NCBI RefSeq assembly: GCF_003019815.1
Contig: NZ_CP027773.1
Coordinates: 5,449,501 to 5,513,500, forward strand
Direction of reading: 5' to 3'
Length of the DNA: 64,000 nt
Origin: Variovorax sp. PMC12
Lineage (GTDB): Bacteria > Pseudomonadota > Gammaproteobacteria > Burkholderiales > Burkholderiaceae_C
A program made the translations under genes and the position numbers. Under the pieces are notes generated by a model, which had not been told where the DNA came from, made no database searches, and saw nothing but the letters and a program-made list of their open reading frames with translations. Below are positions 60,326-64,000 of this stretch, in pieces. The stretch's first letter is position 1. The number at the start of each line of letters is the position of its first letter.

Positions 60326-62835
60326 ATTCCCAGCAGAACGACGTGCGCACCACCGCACGCAAATTCGTCGCGGCCACCAGCCGCGAAGCCCTGAGGCTGG
60401 TGCGCGAGGCACTGGGCGCCGACGCCATCGTGCTGACCCACCGTGCCACCGCCGAGGGCGTCGAGATCGTCGCGATGGTGGAGGGCGATGTGCAGGGCGT
60501 GGCGCGCAACGCGGCGCCGGTGGCTGCCGCGGCCGCACCCGTGCCCGCACCTGCGGCTGTCCCGGTCGCGGCGCCCGTTGCTCAGGCCGCTCCGGTTGCA
60601 CCTGTTGCACCTGTTGCGCCTGTTGTTCAGGCCGCGCGCCCCGCGCCCCAGCCCGTGGCCGCGCCCGCGCCAGCACCCGCGCCCCATGGCGACACCGTGC
60701 TCAACGAACTGCACTCCATGCGCGGCATGATCGAAGAGCAGCTCGCCAGCGTGGTCTGGAACGACAAGCAGCGCCGCGACCCGGTGCGCGGCCGCCTGCT
60801 GCGCACGCTGCTGGGCGCCGGCTTCAGCGCGCGCCTGTCGAAGGCCATGCTCGAGAAGCTGCCCACCGGGCAGACCTACGCCGAAGGCATGGCCTACGTG
60901 CGCTCCGAGCTGATCCGTGCGGTGCCCGTGCATGAAGACGAGGACGCCCTGTTCGCGCAGGGCGGCGTCTATGCGCTGATGGGCCCGACCGGCGTCGGCA
61001 AGACCACCACCACCGCCAAGCTGGCCGCGCGCTGCGTGATGCGCTTCGGCGCCGACAAGCTCGCGCTGGTGACCACCGACAGCTACCGTATCGGCGCCTA
61101 CGAGCAGTTGCGCATCTACGGCCAGATCCTCAACGTGCCCGTTTACGCCGTGAAGGACGCGGCCGACCTGCACCTGGTGCTGCAGGACCTGCGCGACAAG
61201 CACATGGTGCTGATCGACACTGTCGGCATGAGCCAGCGCGACCGCGCCGTGCCCGAGCAGATCGCCATGCTGGGCCAGAGCCCGCGCCCGGTGAAGCGGC
61301 TGCTGCTGCTCAACGCCACCAGCCACGGCGACACGCTCAACGAAGTGGTGCACGCCTACCGCCACGGCAACGACCTGACCGGCTGCATCTTCACCAAGGT
61401 CGACGAGTCCACGCACCCGGGCGCGCTGATCGACACCGTCATCCGCCATCGCCTGCCGGTGCACTACATCTCCAGCGGCCAGAAGGTGCCCGAGAACCTG
61501 ATGCAGGCCGACCGCGCGCAACTGGTGGACAGCGTGTTCCAGCCGCGCCAGCACAACCCGCTGTTCGTGCCGGCCGAAAGCGACCTGCAGGAAGAGCCCG
61601 CGGGCACCACGCCGTCGGCGCAGGTGGTGCAGGCGCAGGGCGAAGCCGACCGCCTGCGGCTGAAGTACCAGAACCTGATCCGAGCGATGGCGCACGACGC
61701 GCAAGAACTGGCCACCGCCGCCAGCGCGCTGGCCGGCGCGCAGATCGGCTTCGAGCGTGCGCGCGGGCTGTGGCGCAATGCCGCCGACGAAGACATCGGC
61801 CAGAAGGCCGTGCTGCAGGACCTGATGGTCCATGCGCGCGGCGAGATCGCCGCCGGCTGCGAGACCCATGTGCTCGCGCTGTGCGGCCAGGTCGGCCTGC
61901 GCTCCAACGAAGGCGGCGACGCCTACGAATGCCACGGCAGCCTGCTGCTGTCGGACCGCAGCGGCCTGCCGCTGGCCGCGCCCAACCAATGGCTTTCCAC
62001 CGCCGCCATGCGCGGCATGAAAGACGCCTCCCGCAAGCCGGGCGCGCGCCAGGTGCCGTGGCTGCGCCAGCAGGACTTCGGCGGCAAGCCGATGGTGCAC
62101 GTGCTCACGCGCCTGCCCGGCCTCGAGTCGATGCTGCAGTGGCAGGCGGGCGGCCAGCGCTGGCTGGCGCGCGCGCCGGGCTCCACGGCGGTGATCGATG
62201 CGCGCACCGGCGCACCCGACACGCTCGCGCGGCTGGACTTCGAGTTCAGCGAAGAGCAGGCCGTGCGCTTCCGCGGCAAGGCCGCGCTGCGCTGCGAGGC
62301 GCAGGTCGACGTGGTGCTGCGCTTCAACGCGGCCGCGGTGGCGGCGGGCGTCGGGCGCGAGGCCATGCCCGCGCTGCGCTGCGTCGCCACGCGCATGCTC
62401 GACGCGCGCAGCGGCAACGTGCTGGCGCAGAGCTATGCGCTCACGAACATCGGCACCGAGGTGACGGCGCGCCAGCTCGCCCAATGGCAGGCCTGGGCCA
62501 ACGACGCCGAGCCGTGCTTCCGCCTGCTGCGCGACGGCGTGCAGCTGGTCGGCGGCATCGGCGAACTGGGCGACCCGAACAACATGAAGCGCCTGCTCAT
62601 CGCCGGCCAGATGACCACCACCGTGTGGCGCCTGGCGCAGGCCGAGGGCGAATGGGCCGACCGCACCCGCGTGCTGCTGGGCCAGCTGACCGGGCGCCCG
62701 GTGCGCAACGGCCGGCTCATGAGCGGCAGCGCGCTGTATGCGGGCGTGGGCAAGCTTTTCCTGTTGCTGGAGGCGCTGGGCACCGAGTCCACTGCGCCCG
62801 TGCACTCGCCGCGCGCGCTGGAGCCGCAGGGTTGA
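60322..62835 (+). CDS. flhF: SRP-type GTPase FlhF with a long C-terminal extension
   Basis: FlhF sets flagellar placement and number in polar flagellates. 837 residues, far above the roughly 370-500 usual. TTG start with GGAGGACGAGG upstream. N-terminal B domain (ARKFVAATSREALRLVREAL), Ala/Pro/Val-rich linker (about 65-125), NG GTPase domain (about 130-415) with GPTGVGKTTTTAKLAAR, DTVGMSQRD and TKVDE. Residues from about 430 to 837 form an extension: a helical stretch, then an unrecognised domain with THVLALCGQVGLRSNEGGDA, VARMLDARSG-like CVATRMLDARSGNVLAQSYA and GKLFLLLEALG. I cannot assign its function. Confidence 0.88.
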   Translation: MNSQQNDVRTTARKFVAATSREALRLVREALGADAIVLTHRATAEGVEIVAMVEGDVQGVARNAAPVAAAAAPVPAPAAVPVAAPVAQAAPVAPVAPVAPVVQAARPAPQPVAAPAPAPAPHGDTVLNELHSMRGMIEEQLASVVWNDKQRRDPVRGRLLRTLLGAGFSARLSKAMLEKLPTGQTYAEGMAYVRSELIRAVPVHEDEDALFAQGGVYALMGPTGVGKTTTTAKLAARCVMRFGADKLALVTTDSYRIGAYEQLRIYGQILNVPVYAVKDAADLHLVLQDLRDKHMVLIDTVGMSQRDRAVPEQIAMLGQSPRPVKRLLLLNATSHGDTLNEVVHAYRHGNDLTGCIFTKVDESTHPGALIDTVIRHRLPVHYISSGQKVPENLMQADRAQLVDSVFQPRQHNPLFVPAESDLQEEPAGTTPSAQVVQAQGEADRLRLKYQNLIRAMAHDAQELATAASALAGAQIGFERARGLWRNAADEDIGQKAVLQDLMVHARGEIAAGCETHVLALCGQVGLRSNEGGDAYECHGSLLLSDRSGLPLAAPNQWLSTAAMRGMKDASRKPGARQVPWLRQQDFGGKPMVHVLTRLPGLESMLQWQAGGQRWLARAPGSTAVIDARTGAPDTLARLDFEFSEEQAVRFRGKAALRCEAQVDVVLRFNAAAVAAGVGREAMPALRCVATRMLDARSGNVLAQSYALTNIGTEVTARQLAQWQAWANDAEPCFRLLRDGVQLVGGIGELGDPNNMKRLLIAGQMTTTVWRLAQAEGEWADRTRVLLGQLTGRPVRNGRLMSGSALYAGVGKLFLLLEALGTESTAPVHSPRALEPQG

Positions 62836-62845
62836 GGAGATCGCA

Positions 62846-63685
62846 ATGAGCAAGATGGTCGCGGACCAGGCCGACGGGTTGCGCCGCCTGCTGGCGCAGA
62901 CGCAGACGCGCGTGGTCGCGGTCACGAGCATGGGCCCGGGCGCGGGTGCCACCACGGCCGCGATGAACCTCGGCGCCGCGCTGGTGCAGCAGGGCAAGAA
63001 CGTGCTGCTGCTCGATGAGCACTGTCCCAAGGTCGGCTCGGCCTGCGAGGTCTGGGCCATCGATCCGCTGGGCGGGCTGGCCGACGTGGCCTCCGGCCGG
63101 CTCACGCTCGCGAGCGCGGCGGTGCGCGCCGGCAGCGGCGTGCACGTGCTGCCCGCGCCGCCCGGCGTGGCCGGCGACGCCACCGACCCGCGCACGATGT
63201 GGCGCGACGGCGTGGTCATCGTCGACGCGGCGCTCGACAGCGAAGGCCGCCTGTCGCCGCTCGCGCGGGCCGCCGACGAACTCCTGCTGGTGCTGCAGCC
63301 GCAGCCCGCGTCGATCACCACCGCCTATGCGGGCATCAAGCGCCTGCACTACGCGCACGGACTCAAGCAACTGCGCTTTCTCGTCAACGGCGTGGCCGAG
63401 GTCGAGGCGGCGCGCCGGATCATGAGCAACCTGGCCAACGCCGGCAGCCGCTACCTGGCGCTGTCGCTGGAGGCGGCCGGGTGGGCCCGCTTCGACGCGC
63501 GCGTCGCCGATGCGTGGCGGCTGAAGCAGACCATCGTCGAGGCCTTTCCCGCGAGCGCGGCGGCGGTCGATTTCCGCCGCGTGGCCGACGACATGGGCCG
63601 CTGGCCCTGGCGCGCCGATGGGCGCGCCGGCGTTGCTCCAGGCAAGCCAGCCCAGGCCGCGATGCATGCGGCCGCAGCCGCCTGA
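62846..63685 (+). CDS. flhG: MinD/ParA-type flagellar number regulator FlhG (divergent P-loop)
   Basis: FlhG/FleN limits flagellar number as the partner of FlhF. 279 residues. It has the MinD fold order: N-terminal ADGLRRLLAQTQTRVVAVTS, P-loop region, VLLLDEHCPKVGS, GVVIVDAALDSEG and LLLVLQPQPASITTAYAGIK. The P-loop reads SMGPGAGATTAAMNLG where KGGxGKT is expected, so both the signature and the Walker lysine are missing. ATP hydrolysis may be lost or altered. 10 bases after flhF and 34 before fliA. Confidence 0.85.
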   Translation: MSKMVADQADGLRRLLAQTQTRVVAVTSMGPGAGATTAAMNLGAALVQQGKNVLLLDEHCPKVGSACEVWAIDPLGGLADVASGRLTLASAAVRAGSGVHVLPAPPGVAGDATDPRTMWRDGVVIVDAALDSEGRLSPLARAADELLLVLQPQPASITTAYAGIKRLHYAHGLKQLRFLVNGVAEVEAARRIMSNLANAGSRYLALSLEAAGWARFDARVADAWRLKQTIVEAFPASAAAVDFRRVADDMGRWPWRADGRAGVAPGKPAQAAMHAAAAA

Positions 63686-63719
63686 CCCGGTTCCGGCAGA
63701 TAACCGCAAGAGGACGTCC

Positions 63720-64000
63720 GTGTACACCGCACAGGGAACCATCGAGAAATCGCACCTGCTGGCGCAGCATCAGCCGCTGGTGCGCCGCATCGCATTGCAG
63801 ATGATGGCCAAGCTGCCCGCCAGCGTGGAGCTGGACGACCTGATCCAGGCCGGCATGCTGGGCCTGCTGGATGCGTCCAGCCGCTACCAGGACAACCGTG
63901 GGGCGCAGTTCGAGACCTTCGTCAGCCAGCGCATCCGCGGCGCCATGCTCGACGAACTGCGCGCCAGCGACTGGGGCTCGCGCGGCCTGCGCCAGTCGGC
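63720..64000 (+). CDS. fliA: Flagellar sigma factor FliA (sigma-28), cut by window edge
   Basis: RNA polymerase sigma factor for late flagellar genes. GTG start with AGAGGA upstream; 93 codons are visible (MYTAQGTIEKSHLLAQHQPL...). Region 1.2-2 motifs: PLVRRIALQMMAKLPASVEL, DDLIQAGMLGLLDASSRYQD and FETFVSQRIRGAMLDELRAS. The DNA-binding parts lie beyond the window. It closes the flhBAFG operon, as in many beta- and gammaproteobacteria. Confidence 0.94.
   Translation, partial: MYTAQGTIEKSHLLAQHQPLVRRIALQMMAKLPASVELDDLIQAGMLGLLDASSRYQDNRGAQFETFVSQRIRGAMLDELRASDWGSRGLRQS

Noticed and set aside
59677..63321. 1214-residue open frame on the minus strand opposite flhA-flhF-flhG
   Set aside because: Antisense to conserved genes; continues only because stop codons are rare in this frame at high GC.
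63677..63703. Possible sigma-28 promoter before fliA (GCAGATAA)
   Set aside because: The -10 box has a mismatch in the core and the base positions 11 upstream (GCCGCCTG) show no -35 similarity.
1..64000. tRNA, rRNA, CRISPR array, insertion sequence, attachment site or toxin-antitoxin genes
   Set aside because: I looked for cloverleaf-like stems next to genes, short regularly spaced repeats, transposase motifs and terminal inverted repeats and found none that holds up.

Overview
The window is one nearly continuous flagellar and chemotaxis locus from a high-GC betaproteobacterium. Gene content and order, the FlhDC master regulator, the E. coli-like CheY and CheZ, and the general protein character point to Burkholderiales, most likely Comamonadaceae and Variovorax-like. 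That placement is an inference from protein and codon character, not a database result. I see no tRNA, rRNA, CRISPR array, insertion sequence or phage gene. Nearly all coding space is assigned; the only gene-free stretch near 300 bp is the AT-rich region upstream of flhDC.

Layout. (1) 1-1045, minus strand: flgM (cut by the window edge) and flgA, with a sigma-28 promoter in front of flgM. (2) 1266-8673, plus: flgBCDEFGHIJ, the rod, hook, L-ring, P-ring and rod-lytic genes. (3) 8759-23740, plus: cheW, then eight chemoreceptor genes with a second, nearly identical cheW in the middle; one receptor is Aer-like (PAS) and there is a small two-TM receptor remnant. (4) 23836-27046: flgKL behind a sigma-28 promoter, then an unrelated aromatic-amino-acid gene (DAHP synthase). 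(5) 28225-39596, minus: fliR, Q, P, O, N, M, L, K, J, I, H, G, F in map order (transcribed fliF to fliR), the export gate, C-ring, ATPase complex and MS ring, with fliE divergent. (6) 40391-46561, plus: fliC behind a sigma-28 promoter, three hairpins, flaG, fliD, fliS, fliT, a second FliK-like gene and a stand-alone FlhB C-terminal-domain gene. (7) 46875-49718: flhDC behind a sigma-70-like promoter overlapped by a dyad, then motAB. (8) 49770-56939: cheA, an EAL-HDOD gene, cheR, cheD, cheB, cheY, cheZ. (9) 57075-64000: flhB, flhA, flhF, flhG and the start of fliA.

How it works together. FlhDC starts the hierarchy and switches on the basal-body and export operons. FliA (sigma-28), held by FlgM until the hook is finished, then drives the late genes. 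Sequences matching TAAAGTTT/TCAAGTTT-N11-GCCGATAA are visible before flgM, two receptor genes, flgK and fliC, with weaker ones before motA and flhB. The receptors signal through CheW and CheA to CheY, which binds the N-terminus of FliM; CheZ resets the signal and CheR, CheB and CheD adapt the receptors.

The least ordinary parts are an FlhF with about 400 extra C-terminal residues; an FlhG whose P-loop lacks the usual lysines; a degenerate EAL-HDOD protein inside the che operon; the mosaic receptor array with one gene lacking a normal start codon; a palindromic repeat lodged in the start of flgI; and dyad elements at the flhDC and flhB promoters.
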